DNA from: Cyclobacteriaceae bacterium
Lineage (GTDB): Bacteria; Bacteroidota; Bacteroidia; Cytophagales; Cyclobacteriaceae
DNA: 5,661 nucleotides
Direction of reading: 5' to 3'
Assembly (NCBI GenBank): GCA_028279155.1
Contig: JANQST010000358.1
Location: 1-5,661, forward strand
In this document: one piece after another, positions 1 through 5,661 of the stretch
Numbering within the stretch: position 1 is the stretch's first letter
How the letters are laid out: each line of letters starts with the position of its first letter
Notes under the pieces: generated by a model
The model's database searches: none
Told to the model about the DNA's origin: nothing
What the model saw: the letters and a program-made list of their open reading frames with translations, nothing else
Position numbers and translations under genes: made by a program

Positions 1-713
1 AAAGTAAAGCTTTGACCAAGGAAGAAGTTCTTGCACTTGAACCGAATCTAAAAGAAGATATTGTTGGCGGTGTGAACATGGAAATGGATTGTTCACTCAA
101 TCCGGGTCAACTACTAGCTGACCTCAAAAGTGTGAACGAAGGCAATGGTGTAAAATATGTGCATGGAAAAGTCGCTTCTTTTTCACAAAAGAATTCGGAC
201 CTGGTAGCAGTTAAAACTGAAGATTCAGAAATTGAAGCAGATGAATTTGTTCTGTCGGCAGGTGCTGTTTCACCACTTTTGGCCAAGAAATTAAACATTG
301 AATTACCAGTCATTCCAGGCAAAGGCTACAATGTAACCACAAGAAATGGACAAACAATCCCTTTAAACCTTCCAGTATATATGATCGAAAGGAAGGTGGT
401 GGCCACGCCCTGGAGCAATGGCTTTAGAGTGGGAAGTACAATGGAGTTTGCGGGCTATAACCTTGATCTGAATCAGAGTCGATTGGATGCATTGAAAAGA
501 GCAGCTAGTGAATATCTAAAGATAGAAATGGACGATTTTGTAATGGAGCCATGGACTGGTTGGAGACCGATGAAGGACAATGGAATCCCTATTATAGAAA
601 AAAGCAAAATCAAAAACTTAACCATCGCTACAGGTCATAGCATGGTTGGATTAAGTATGGCTCCTGCCACTGGTTTTATCGTAAATGAATTGATTACTGG
701 CTCTTCAGACTAG
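1..713 (+). CDS. FAD-dependent D-amino-acid dehydrogenase-like oxidoreductase (DadA/DAO family), 5' end missing
   Basis: Only the C-terminal 236 codons (from position 3) are present; the frame is open to the window edge, so the TTG at 12 is internal and not a start. DadA-type proteins are about 410-430 residues, so the N-terminal Rossmann FAD-binding part (GxGxxG) lies outside. What is visible fits the DAO fold: a second FAD-contact segment near the middle (EADEFVLSAGAVSPLLAKKL), then IPGKGYNVT, then the family's C-terminal signature with GWRPM, a G-[IL]-P motif (NGIPII) and a GHSMVGLSMAPATG flavin-binding turn just before the end. The family oxidises D-amino acids or related amines (D-alanine, cis-hydroxy-D-proline, glycine) to 2-oxo or imino acids, passing electrons to the respiratory chain. 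In Bacteroidota such genes often sit in hydroxyproline or D-amino-acid catabolic clusters, but the upstream neighbours are not visible, so the substrate is unknown. Its TAG stop is shared with the convergent gene downstream. Confidence 0.9.
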   Translation, partial: SKALTKEEVLALEPNLKEDIVGGVNMEMDCSLNPGQLLADLKSVNEGNGVKYVHGKVASFSQKNSDLVAVKTEDSEIEADEFVLSAGAVSPLLAKKLNIELPVIPGKGYNVTTRNGQTIPLNLPVYMIERKVVATPWSNGFRVGSTMEFAGYNLDLNQSRLDALKRAASEYLKIEMDDFVMEPWTGWRPMKDNGIPIIEKSKIKNLTIATGHSMVGLSMAPATGFIVNELITGSSD

Positions 714-1435
714 CCACCAATTGTGGTTTCCAATTGCTCGTAGTATAGGTATTTCTCTCTATCCCCAAACCGATAAGCAATTTCTTTCAGTGCTCGAACA
801 CTCTTCAAGGATCTCGGGTTGATTTCCAAAGCTCGTTCGTAGAATTTCCTGGCAGACTCATAAGAAGTTACGGCCTTTTTTTGAGCATCGTCCTGATCAA
901 TGAGCTGATCATAAAACACACCCATTGCATCGTATGATCTACCCAATAAGTCATTTGTTTCAAAGGTATCGTTGATCTTAGCGGCAGTTGTAGTTTTTAA
1001 GATAGCAGATCCAAGTATCGTCCTTACTTCATCTTCAGTCGCGGCATTGATGCCTCGATTATAATCTCTCTCGGCATCTACCAGAAGCTGACGATAAATC
1101 AACTCCTTCTCCGCATTTACTGTTTCACTCCACTTGGGATCCAATAAAACAGCCCTATCGAGATCATTGTAAACAGCTAGATAGGGATCATTTCCTATTT
1201 CTGCTGAGCCTGACCCTGCTTTCAACAAGTTTAATCTTGCCATCCCTCGGTAATAATACGCCTTACCTCTGGTCTCACTGTCCATTCCACGTGTGGTCTG
1301 AAAAGCCTTGTTCATGTCCTGGATGGTGCGTTCATAAGCACCACTGTGATATGCAATTATTCCTGGTGAGACAAAATTCTGAGAAAATGCCCCAAATAGC
1401 AGAATTGATAAAAATATTGTTAAAAAAGATCTCAT
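710..1435 (-). CDS. Secreted TPR-like helical repeat protein, function unknown
   Basis: This is a 241-residue protein starting at an ATG. Residues 1-19 form a signal peptide (MRSF, then a hydrophobic run LTIFLSILLFGAF, then SQ), with likely cleavage after FSQ and no lipobox cysteine, so it is probably periplasmic. The rest is helical and TPR-like. One unit around residues 26-75 has GIIAYHSGAYERTIQDMNKAF followed by GKAYYYRGMARLNL. A half unit near 90-105 has YNDLDRAVLLDPKW. The clearest unit is C-terminal, around 165-235, with YDAMGVFYDQ, ARKFYERALEINPRSLKSVRALKEIAYRFGD. TPR proteins are scaffolds for protein-protein contact; no catalytic motif is seen. It is divergent from the nuclease gene and convergent with the oxidoreductase gene, so it is probably its own transcription unit. 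I do not recognise a named family beyond the repeats. Confidence 0.85.
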   Translation of the reverse strand: MRSFLTIFLSILLFGAFSQNFVSPGIIAYHSGAYERTIQDMNKAFQTTRGMDSETRGKAYYYRGMARLNLLKAGSGSAEIGNDPYLAVYNDLDRAVLLDPKWSETVNAEKELIYRQLLVDAERDYNRGINAATEDEVRTILGSAILKTTTAAKINDTFETNDLLGRSYDAMGVFYDQLIDQDDAQKKAVTSYESARKFYERALEINPRSLKSVRALKEIAYRFGDREKYLYYEQLETTIGG

Positions 1436-1454
1436 ACACCAGCGTACTTAAACG

Positions 1455-1462
1455 CAAAATTA
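1455..1462 (-). promoter_or_regulatory. Candidate -7 promoter element for the TPR-protein gene
   Basis: On the minus strand this reads TAATTTTG, an exact fit to the Bacteroidota -7 consensus TAnnTTTG. It lies 20 bases upstream of the ATG at 1435, which would give a very short leader of about a dozen bases. No well-placed TTG for the -33 box is seen: the nearest minus-strand TTGs leave gaps of 14 or 26 bases instead of about 17-20. The octamer is short and the region is AT-rich, so a chance match is quite possible. Confidence 0.3.
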
Positions 1463-1483
1463 CAATTTTTGGTGGTCAATTAA

Positions 1484-3115
1484 ATCTTCAACTTTTCAGA
1501 TTTCATCGAAAAACAACCCATCATATTACCAGAGAAATATTACCTGGATTATTTCAATTATGTACTTGATTTTGTTGAAAAACAATATGAGCACATTCTG
1601 GATGAGCCAGAATACCTCTTTTATCAATCCTTCCGAAACCTGACCGAAGAAGCCAAATGTCTCTACCTAAGATTTTCGAATAGACGCGGAGATTTTTTTA
1701 GGATAAACAAGATATCCTACGCAGAGATTACAGATCTGCATAGCGCAAAAGAGGAACTGATCCATCAATCATTTATTCGGATAAACGAAAATCATGACAC
1801 TACTCAGTTCAGGTTGTTTACCAAGGCCGAGCTTTTGTCCCACTTTGATTTTTTGGAAAAGTCGCAGAAAAAGGAGGAAATCTTGCTAGAACTAAATGAA
1901 GGTGATGTCCAAACTATACATGAAAATGAAGAGATCGCAGAAGTATTAAAAAATGAAGAAGTTGAGTTTATCAAACTTTTGTTCTTTGGATACTATAGAG
2001 GACGTATGACTGATTTCGTCATTAGAGATGTTGGAAATGTTAAAATTGAAAAGCTGGATGAAACGAAATTCAAGCCCTGGTTTCAATCTCGAGAGGAAGC
2101 ATTGTCTGTACTACATATTTCTCAGTTTAGGCGATTGGTTTACGAAATTCAAGAAGCTGAACTTCCACTCGAAGAATACATATGGGAAGTTCCCTGGGAA
2201 GAATGGTTGAAATATCCACGATCCGCAAAATCAGCTGAGAAATTATTACTTAAGATTGCCTATTATCTCGAACAGATTGGTGAGCTAAGTATAGCACTCG
2301 AGCATTATGAGCTAACCAATCGACATCCGGCACGAGAACGAAAGGTTAGGATTCTTGAGAAATTAGACCGGCAGGAAGAAGGTTTGGAAATAGCCAAAGA
2401 CATCCTTGATAATCCTTCAAATGCTACAGAGCTAACGTTTGCTACAGACTACTTGAATCGTTCAGGAGTTCGGATAAATCGAAGTATGACTGAACGATTA
2501 AAACATGCACCTTCCATTTTAATCGAAAAAGATCCTGAGTTAAAAGTTGAACAAGCCACTCTCGCCTATTTTGAGAAAAAAGGTTGGAATGGATTTCATG
2601 CTGAAAACTTCTTATGGCGCGGGATTTTTGGACTCGTTTTTTGGGAAGAAATTTTTGATGAGAGTCATGGATCATTCCATCATCCCTTACAAATACAACC
2701 TTCCGACCTTAATGACGATGTATTCTTTGAATCTCGTGTTCATCTCTTAGAAGCCAGATTAGAATCGTTCAAATCCAGAAAGAGTTTGAAGTCCCAAATT
2801 GAAAAATATCATGCAGAAAAGGAAGGGATTGCCAACCGATTTGTGATTTGGCATGAGAGTTTGCTTCCCGCAGTTTTGATAATGATTGAAAAAGTGCCAC
2901 TAAAAGGGCTAAAACAAGTGCTGCTGGAAATGTCCAAAAACATGAAAGAAAATAGCGCAGGCTTTCCTGACTTGTTTCTTTGGCACGAAACAGATTACCA
3001 ATTTTATGAAGTCAAATCCCCCAATGACCACCTTTCAGCTCAGCAACTTTTCTGGCTTGACTTTCTTGCTAAATCAAAAATTAAGATTGATGTTCTTAGA
3101 GTGAATTATCTCTAA
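1484..3115 (+). CDS. fan1: FAN1-family structure-specific nuclease with C-terminal VRR-NUC domain (start codon unresolved)
   Basis: The open frame runs 543 codons from just after a TAA at 1481-1483; bacterial FAN1 proteins are about 540-560 residues. Numbering the Ile codon at 1484 as 1, residues 15-35 (ILPEKYYLDYFNYVLDFVEK) match the FAN1 N-terminal helix. Residues 49-78 carry FRNLTEEAKCLYLRFSNRRGDFFRINKISY, the LyvRL..R.g.fFR region, leading into a SAP/winged-helix-like DNA-binding part to about 140. Residues about 255-310 are the TPR region (LLLKIAYYLEQIGELSIALEHY). The catalytic part has the upstream glutamate in GWNGFHAEN (Glu374, codon 2603), then GFPDL (Asp496, codon 2969) and YEVKSPNDHLS (Glu509 and Lys511, codons 3008 and 3014), the complete PD-(D/E)xK/VRR set. 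FAN1 cleaves 5' flaps and helps unhook DNA interstrand crosslinks; the bacterial form lacks the eukaryotic UBZ finger. The oddity is the start: no ATG, GTG or TTG occurs in frame before the TTG at 1814, which lies after the conserved N-terminal domain. Candidates are ATC at 1484 or 1505. Function is confident, the exact start is not. Confidence 0.9.
   Translation: MFNFSDFIEKQPIILPEKYYLDYFNYVLDFVEKQYEHILDEPEYLFYQSFRNLTEEAKCLYLRFSNRRGDFFRINKISYAEITDLHSAKEELIHQSFIRINENHDTTQFRLFTKAELLSHFDFLEKSQKKEEILLELNEGDVQTIHENEEIAEVLKNEEVEFIKLLFFGYYRGRMTDFVIRDVGNVKIEKLDETKFKPWFQSREEALSVLHISQFRRLVYEIQEAELPLEEYIWEVPWEEWLKYPRSAKSAEKLLLKIAYYLEQIGELSIALEHYELTNRHPARERKVRILEKLDRQEEGLEIAKDILDNPSNATELTFATDYLNRSGVRINRSMTERLKHAPSILIEKDPELKVEQATLAYFEKKGWNGFHAENFLWRGIFGLVFWEEIFDESHGSFHHPLQIQPSDLNDDVFFESRVHLLEARLESFKSRKSLKSQIEKYHAEKEGIANRFVIWHESLLPAVLIMIEKVPLKGLKQVLLEMSKNMKENSAGFPDLFLWHETDYQFYEVKSPNDHLSAQQLFWLDFLAKSKIKIDVLRVNYL
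3096..3115. terminator. Weak inverted repeat at the convergent gene ends, possible bidirectional terminator
   Basis: TTAGAG (3096-3101) and CTCTAA (3110-3115) form a 6-bp stem around an 8-base loop exactly over the tail of the nuclease gene and the stop codon of the opposing gene. On the plus strand it is followed by the T-rich CTTCTTCTTTT; no matching U-tract is seen on the other side. The stem is short and AT-rich, so this is only a possible transcription end. Confidence 0.25.
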
Positions 3116-3672
3116 CTTCTTCTTTTAGCGACAACCGTCTGTGTCACTTTCCACCTTCCATCATTATTTGCGCTTTCCTGTTTCCACTTGAAGGATTCAG
3201 CATTCATATCATAATAGGTATACCTTAACTTGTCCCCACCTTCAGTGTTATGAATAACTACGATATTTTGATCTGTTGAAACAGCTTCTCTAAGCTCTAT
3301 TCTCTTAGAGGAAGTATCCAACCAGGATGTCTGCCATTTCTTTTTATCCTCATCATAAATTCTGATACCTGTTCCAACAAAATAATCTGAAGGTTCAATG
3401 TTATCCGCCCTCTTGGGTAAAATGAAAACATCCTGAATAGCTAATCCATTCATTATGTAAAACCAATTCCATTCAGCATTGAAACTTTGGGTTACATTAC
3501 CATCTTCTCCAATCATTTCCACCACAATGTCCCAATTACCAACCAATTTACCCCATTGAGCTACCTCTTCCGGTACAGACTTTGGAGCACTACTTATTAA
3601 CCCGACAGAACTCTGGGCATTAATAATTATTGTAAATAATAACGCGGAAGAGAAAATTGCAATCTTTTTCAT
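3112..3672 (-). CDS. Secreted small beta-rich protein, DUF1579/lipocalin-like, function unknown
   Basis: This is a 186-residue protein with an ATG start and a typical signal peptide: MKK, a hydrophobic run (IAIFSSALLFTIIIN), and a likely cleavage after NAQ at residue 20. There is no lipobox, so it is probably periplasmic or exported. The mature part is rich in alternating beta-strand patterns and aromatic residues. It starts with a GxW-type motif (LVGNW, residues 43-47), followed by strands FNAEWNWFYIMNG, YFVGTGIRIYDEDKKKWQTSW, IVVIHNTEGGDKLRYTYYD, and a final strand WKVTQTVVAKR. This order (GNW, then a 'G.G...YD...~.W' strand, then a closing strand) resembles DUF1579-type calycin-like barrels that bind small hydrophobic ligands. 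The assignment rests on pattern, not on a named match; ligand and role are unknown. It is convergent with the nuclease gene, overlapping it by 4 bases, and so forms its own transcription unit. Confidence 0.82.
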   Translation of the reverse strand: MKKIAIFSSALLFTIIINAQSSVGLISSAPKSVPEEVAQWGKLVGNWDIVVEMIGEDGNVTQSFNAEWNWFYIMNGLAIQDVFILPKRADNIEPSDYFVGTGIRIYDEDKKKWQTSWLDTSSKRIELREAVSTDQNIVVIHNTEGGDKLRYTYYDMNAESFKWKQESANNDGRWKVTQTVVAKRRS

Positions 3673-3792
3673 TGTGATTCACTTTAGATTTTAAACAAGA
3701 ATTTACCTTGAGTTGATCCACCTAAAGCGACTTCAAATTTTAAGAAGATTTTGAAACCACAATGATTACGTTACTCAAATACCTCATACGAA

Positions 3793-3908
3793 ATTCATGG
3801 TCCCAGGTCTATGAAAAAATGAAAAAACTGGCTCTTTGAAACAAAGCACTTGCTTTTGATACTCATTCATTCGGGTTGAAATTAAAGTTGTACATTTGAT
3901 TCATGGTC
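3793..3908 (+). repeat. 10-base direct repeat ATTCATGGTC, two copies
   Basis: ATTCATGGTC occurs at 3793-3802 and again at 3899-3908, 106 bases apart. A shorter relative, GGTCATG, occurs at 3905-3911 and 3941-3947. The second long copy begins directly after the candidate -7 element, about where transcription would start, so binding of a regulator there is conceivable. Chance recurrence of a 10-mer in 358 bases is uncommon but possible. Confidence 0.35.
3891..3898 (+). promoter_or_regulatory. Candidate -7 promoter element for the aminomethyltransferase operon
   Basis: TACATTTG fits the Bacteroidota consensus TAnnTTTG exactly. A degenerate -33 box, TTCG at 3870-3873, lies 17 bases upstream; the ideal TTG is not present at that spacing. 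Transcription would begin near 3905, giving a leader of about 125 bases that contains the palindrome at 3964-3990. Confidence 0.4.
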
Positions 3909-3951
3909 ATGGTACATCAGCATATCTCTTCTTTACCGTGGGTCATGATTC

Positions 3952-3990
3952 CAGGATTGTGATGTTGGGCAGGATTTGAATCCTGCCAAC
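3952..3990 (+). promoter_or_regulatory. Palindrome plus extra half-site in the operon leader (possible operator or RNA hairpin)
   Basis: GGCAGGATT (3968-3976) and AATCCTGCC (3979-3987) form a perfect 9-bp inverted repeat with two central bases. Allowing one unpaired G (3967), the stem extends by GTT (3964-3966) with AAC (3988-3990). A further copy of the half-site CAGGATT lies at 3952-3958, so AATCCTG at 3979-3985 could pair with either copy. There is no U-tract after it, so it is not an intrinsic terminator. It begins about 40 bases before the ATG at 4031, downstream of the candidate promoter. A repressor operator or a leader RNA structure are both possible. Confidence 0.5.
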
Positions 3991-4030
3991 ACTATCTATA
4001 TAGCACAATCTTCAATTTTTAATTCTTCTT

Positions 4031-5248
4031 ATGCCAATTAAAACTCCTTTTTTCCCGAGGACTTCTGAACTGTGTCATAGTATGCAGTGGAAGGAATGGG
4101 CTGGTTATTATGCAGCCAGCACCTATGGAATACCTCATGATGCGGAATACTTCGCCTTTCGCAATGCAGCGGGGCTTCTTGACATCACTCCCCTATTTAA
4201 GTACAAAGTCACTGGACCGGATGCTGCAAAGTATCTCTCTAGGATAATGGTTCGCAATATCGAAAAACTAAAGATTGGAAGAGTGACCTACTGTTGTTGG
4301 TGCACAGAAGAAGGAAAGGTAGTCGATGATGGAACAGTAATGCGAAGAGATGAAAATGAATTTTTTGTCACATCAGCCGACCCATGCTTCTCATGGTTTA
4401 GTCGATTCCTGAGAGGCTATCATGTAGAACTACAAGATATTTCTGATCAGGTAGCTGGACTGGCTTTGCAAGGACCTACCTCCAGGGACATTCTTAAGAA
4501 TATTTGTGATGCGCCACTGGATGAACTTTCCTTTTTTGGGATGGCTAAAACGAAAGCAGACGGATTTGAAATGTACGTATCACGCACCGGTTACACAGGC
4601 GATCTTGGATATGAGCTGTGGGTAGAAAATGAATATGCCGTTAATCTTTGGGACCGATTAATTGAAGCTGGGAAAAATTATGCTATCCGTCCTGCAGGAC
4701 TAACCGCACTGGACGTGACCCGGGTCGAGGCTGGGCTTATCCTTAAAGATGCGGATTATTACAATGCACTTCATTGCCTTATTGAAGATCGAATGTCCAG
4801 TCCCTATGAGATCTCTCTTGGATGGACCGTGAACCTGGACCGTGATCCTTTTAACGGTCAATCAGCCTTGAAAGCGGAAAGAGAAAGAGGCTCTAACTGG
4901 TCGATCGTTGGACTAGATATTAGCTGGCCTGAAATTGAAAAGCTTTACAACAAGCATGGGCTTCCTCCGGAAGTGGGTAGCACTGCCTGGCGTGATTCGA
5001 TCCCTCTTTATACGGACCCATCAAAAAAGACCCAAATTGGATATGCAACCAGTGGCACATGGTCTCCTATTCTGAAAAAGAATATTGCATTAGCAACTAT
5101 TGAAAAAAAATATGAAAACTACGGTTCAATCATTCAAATTGAAATTACGGTTGAACATAAACGATACGCTGTATCTGCTGAAGTATGTAAACCACAGTTC
5201 TTCAATCCTGAAAGAAAGACCTTCACTCCTAAATCCCAAAAATCATGA
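4031..5248 (+). CDS. GcvT-like, folate-dependent aminomethyltransferase family protein
   Basis: This is a 405-residue protein beginning at ATG 4031 in a pyrimidine-rich leader with no Shine-Dalgarno sequence. It aligns along its whole length with the glycine-cleavage T-protein. Landmarks are EYFAFRNAAGLLDIT (residues 39-53, the 'R..AG..D.S' segment), TGPDAAKYL (61-69), GKVVDDGTV (95-103, the conserved acidic pair that contacts the folate C1 site), ALQGPTS (145-151), RTGYTGDLGYELW (185-197), AGLTALDVTRVEAGL (222-236), SLGWTV (262-267), SGTWSPILKKNIALATI (341-357) and VCKPQFF (385-391). It lacks the EH seen in true GcvT N-termini (here AEYFAFR), so it is probably a paralogue and not the T-protein. 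Related folate-dependent enzymes include demethylases of sarcosine, dimethylglycine, DMSP (DmdA) and vanillate (LigM). Its stop overlaps the start of the next gene (ATGA), implying translational coupling with a flavoprotein. Likely role: transfer of a one-carbon unit to tetrahydrofolate in the cytosol; substrate unknown. Confidence 0.88.
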   Translation: MPIKTPFFPRTSELCHSMQWKEWAGYYAASTYGIPHDAEYFAFRNAAGLLDITPLFKYKVTGPDAAKYLSRIMVRNIEKLKIGRVTYCCWCTEEGKVVDDGTVMRRDENEFFVTSADPCFSWFSRFLRGYHVELQDISDQVAGLALQGPTSRDILKNICDAPLDELSFFGMAKTKADGFEMYVSRTGYTGDLGYELWVENEYAVNLWDRLIEAGKNYAIRPAGLTALDVTRVEAGLILKDADYYNALHCLIEDRMSSPYEISLGWTVNLDRDPFNGQSALKAERERGSNWSIVGLDISWPEIEKLYNKHGLPPEVGSTAWRDSIPLYTDPSKKTQIGYATSGTWSPILKKNIALATIEKKYENYGSIIQIEITVEHKRYAVSAEVCKPQFFNPERKTFTPKSQKS

Positions 5249-5661
5249 GTCAGAAATACGATGCTATAATAATTGGGGGTGGTCACAACGGGTTGATATG
5301 TGCTGCGTACCTTGCCAAAGCCGGAAGGAAAGTGCTGGTATTAGAAAAAAGGCATGTACTCGGGGGTGCTGCAGTCTCAGAAGAATTACATCCTGGATTT
5401 ACATTCTCAGTTGCTTCTTATGTCGTAAGTCTATTTCGACCACACATAATTCGAGAACTTAACCTCGCCAAACACGGCTATGAGGTAATCCCGATGGATT
5501 GTTCGTTTCTTCCATTACCCAATGGAGATTCCCTAGCGCGATGGGCTGACCCCAGTCGTTCAAGGCAAGAAATTGCAAGATTCAGTAAGAAGGACTCAGA
5601 AGCATATCCGGAATTCAGCAGGGTAATGACCCACATGGGTAAACTTGCAAAGACGGTAATC
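5245..5661 (+). CDS. PYROXD2/phytoene-desaturase-like NAD(P)/FAD-dependent oxidoreductase, 3' end missing
   Basis: The first 139 codons are present and the frame is open to the window end; members of this group are about 520-580 residues. The start is ATG 5245, whose last two bases form part of the upstream TGA. The N-terminus is a classical Rossmann FAD site: YDAIIIGGGHNGL (residues 5-17, G11-x-G13-x-x-G16), a following helix (AAYLAKAG), and Glu34 at the end of strand two (KVLVLEKR) to hold the ribose, then VLGGAAVSEELHPGF (38-52). This GHNGL and LGGAA.(S/T)EE..PGF combination is characteristic of the PYROXD2-like branch, distant relatives of carotenoid desaturases and amine oxidases. Nothing suggests carotenoid synthesis here: no crt genes lie in view. 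Coupling with a GcvT-like protein suggests oxidation of an amino or methylated substrate. The substrate-binding part is outside the window. Confidence 0.9.
   Translation, partial: MSQKYDAIIIGGGHNGLICAAYLAKAGRKVLVLEKRHVLGGAAVSEELHPGFTFSVASYVVSLFRPHIIRELNLAKHGYEVIPMDCSFLPLPNGDSLARWADPSRSRQEIARFSKKDSEAYPEFSRVMTHMGKLAKTVI

Larger units (their letters stand above)
3673..4030. other. 358-base intergenic region between divergent genes
   Basis: This region separates the starts of the DUF1579-like gene (-) and the aminomethyltransferase gene (+), so it should hold both promoters and any operator. It contains a candidate plus-strand -7 element (3891-3898), a palindrome with an additional half-site (3952-3990), a 10-base direct repeat (3793-3802 and 3899-3908) and a 25-codon ATG-to-TGA frame at 3762-3839. 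No convincing minus-strand promoter is seen. No tRNA, riboswitch of a known class, or gene fragment was recognised. Confidence 0.7.

Noticed and set aside
1237..1569. 110-codon plus-strand open frame
   Set aside because: It lies mostly antisense to the TPR-protein gene and then out of frame with the nuclease N-terminus; its protein has no recognisable pattern.
1814..3115. Nuclease gene starting at TTG 1814
   Set aside because: The 110 codons before it encode well-recognisable FAN1 N-terminal sequence, so this start would cut off a conserved domain.
3734..3742. Minus-strand promoter for the DUF1579-like gene (TAAAATTTG)
   Set aside because: It has one base too many between TA and TTTG compared with the TAnnTTTG consensus; too weak to annotate.
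3960..3998. tRNA T-arm-like sequence (GGATTTGAATCC resembles a B-box in both orientations), possible tRNA remnant or attachment site
   Set aside because: The palindrome has an even centre and would give an 8-base loop instead of the 7-base T-loop, TTCRANY is not matched properly, and no acceptor, D-arm or anticodon arm can be paired around it.
1..5248. Joint pathway of the DadA-like oxidase and the downstream aminomethyltransferase operon
   Set aside because: They are separated by three unrelated genes, two on the opposite strand, so nothing in the sequence ties them together.
1..5661. Mobile element, defence island or prophage
   Set aside because: No transposase, integrase, terminal repeats, toxin-antitoxin or restriction genes are seen. 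The VRR-NUC nuclease has the full FAN1 architecture and no helicase or methylase partner, so repair is the better reading.

Overview
The window reads as a piece of a moderately AT-rich genome of the phylum Bacteroidota, perhaps a marine Cytophagales-type organism (the phylum is a fair inference, anything finer is a guess). Reasons: start codons sit in A/T-rich leaders without clear Shine-Dalgarno sequences, two octamers fit the Bacteroidota -7 consensus TAnnTTTG, and the signal peptides end in -Q (FSQ, NAQ), as is common in this phylum. There are six protein genes, two of them cut by the window edges. I see no rRNA, tRNA, CRISPR array, transposase or other mobile element.

Layout. Positions 1-713 (+) hold the C-terminal half of a DadA-type FAD-dependent amino-acid oxidase. 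It meets tail to tail, with a 4-base overlap, a secreted helical TPR-like protein (710-1435, -). A short gap of about 50 bases separates that gene from a divergently transcribed structure-specific nuclease of the FAN1 / VRR-NUC family (reading frame 1484-3115, +). This frame has no ATG, GTG or TTG in its first 110 codons although those codons clearly encode the conserved N-terminal domain, so its true start is unresolved. The nuclease gene meets, again tail to tail with a 4-base overlap, a secreted small beta-rich protein (3112-3672, -).

A 358-base non-coding stretch (3673-4030) follows. It contains a candidate promoter, a near-perfect palindrome with an extra copy of its half-site, and a 10-base direct repeat. 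Downstream lies an apparent two-gene operon: a GcvT-like folate-dependent aminomethyltransferase-family protein (4031-5248, +), then the N-terminus of a PYROXD2/phytoene-desaturase-like flavoprotein (5245-5661, +, running off the window). The two overlap by ATGA.

How the genes fit together. The operon is the most coherent functional unit: a flavin-dependent oxidase next to a tetrahydrofolate-binding C1-transfer protein suggests oxidative demethylation or one-carbon capture from an unknown methylated or amino substrate. The DadA-like gene may belong to amino-acid catabolism upstream of the window. The nuclease is probably a stand-alone DNA repair gene. The two secreted proteins have no evident link to their neighbours.
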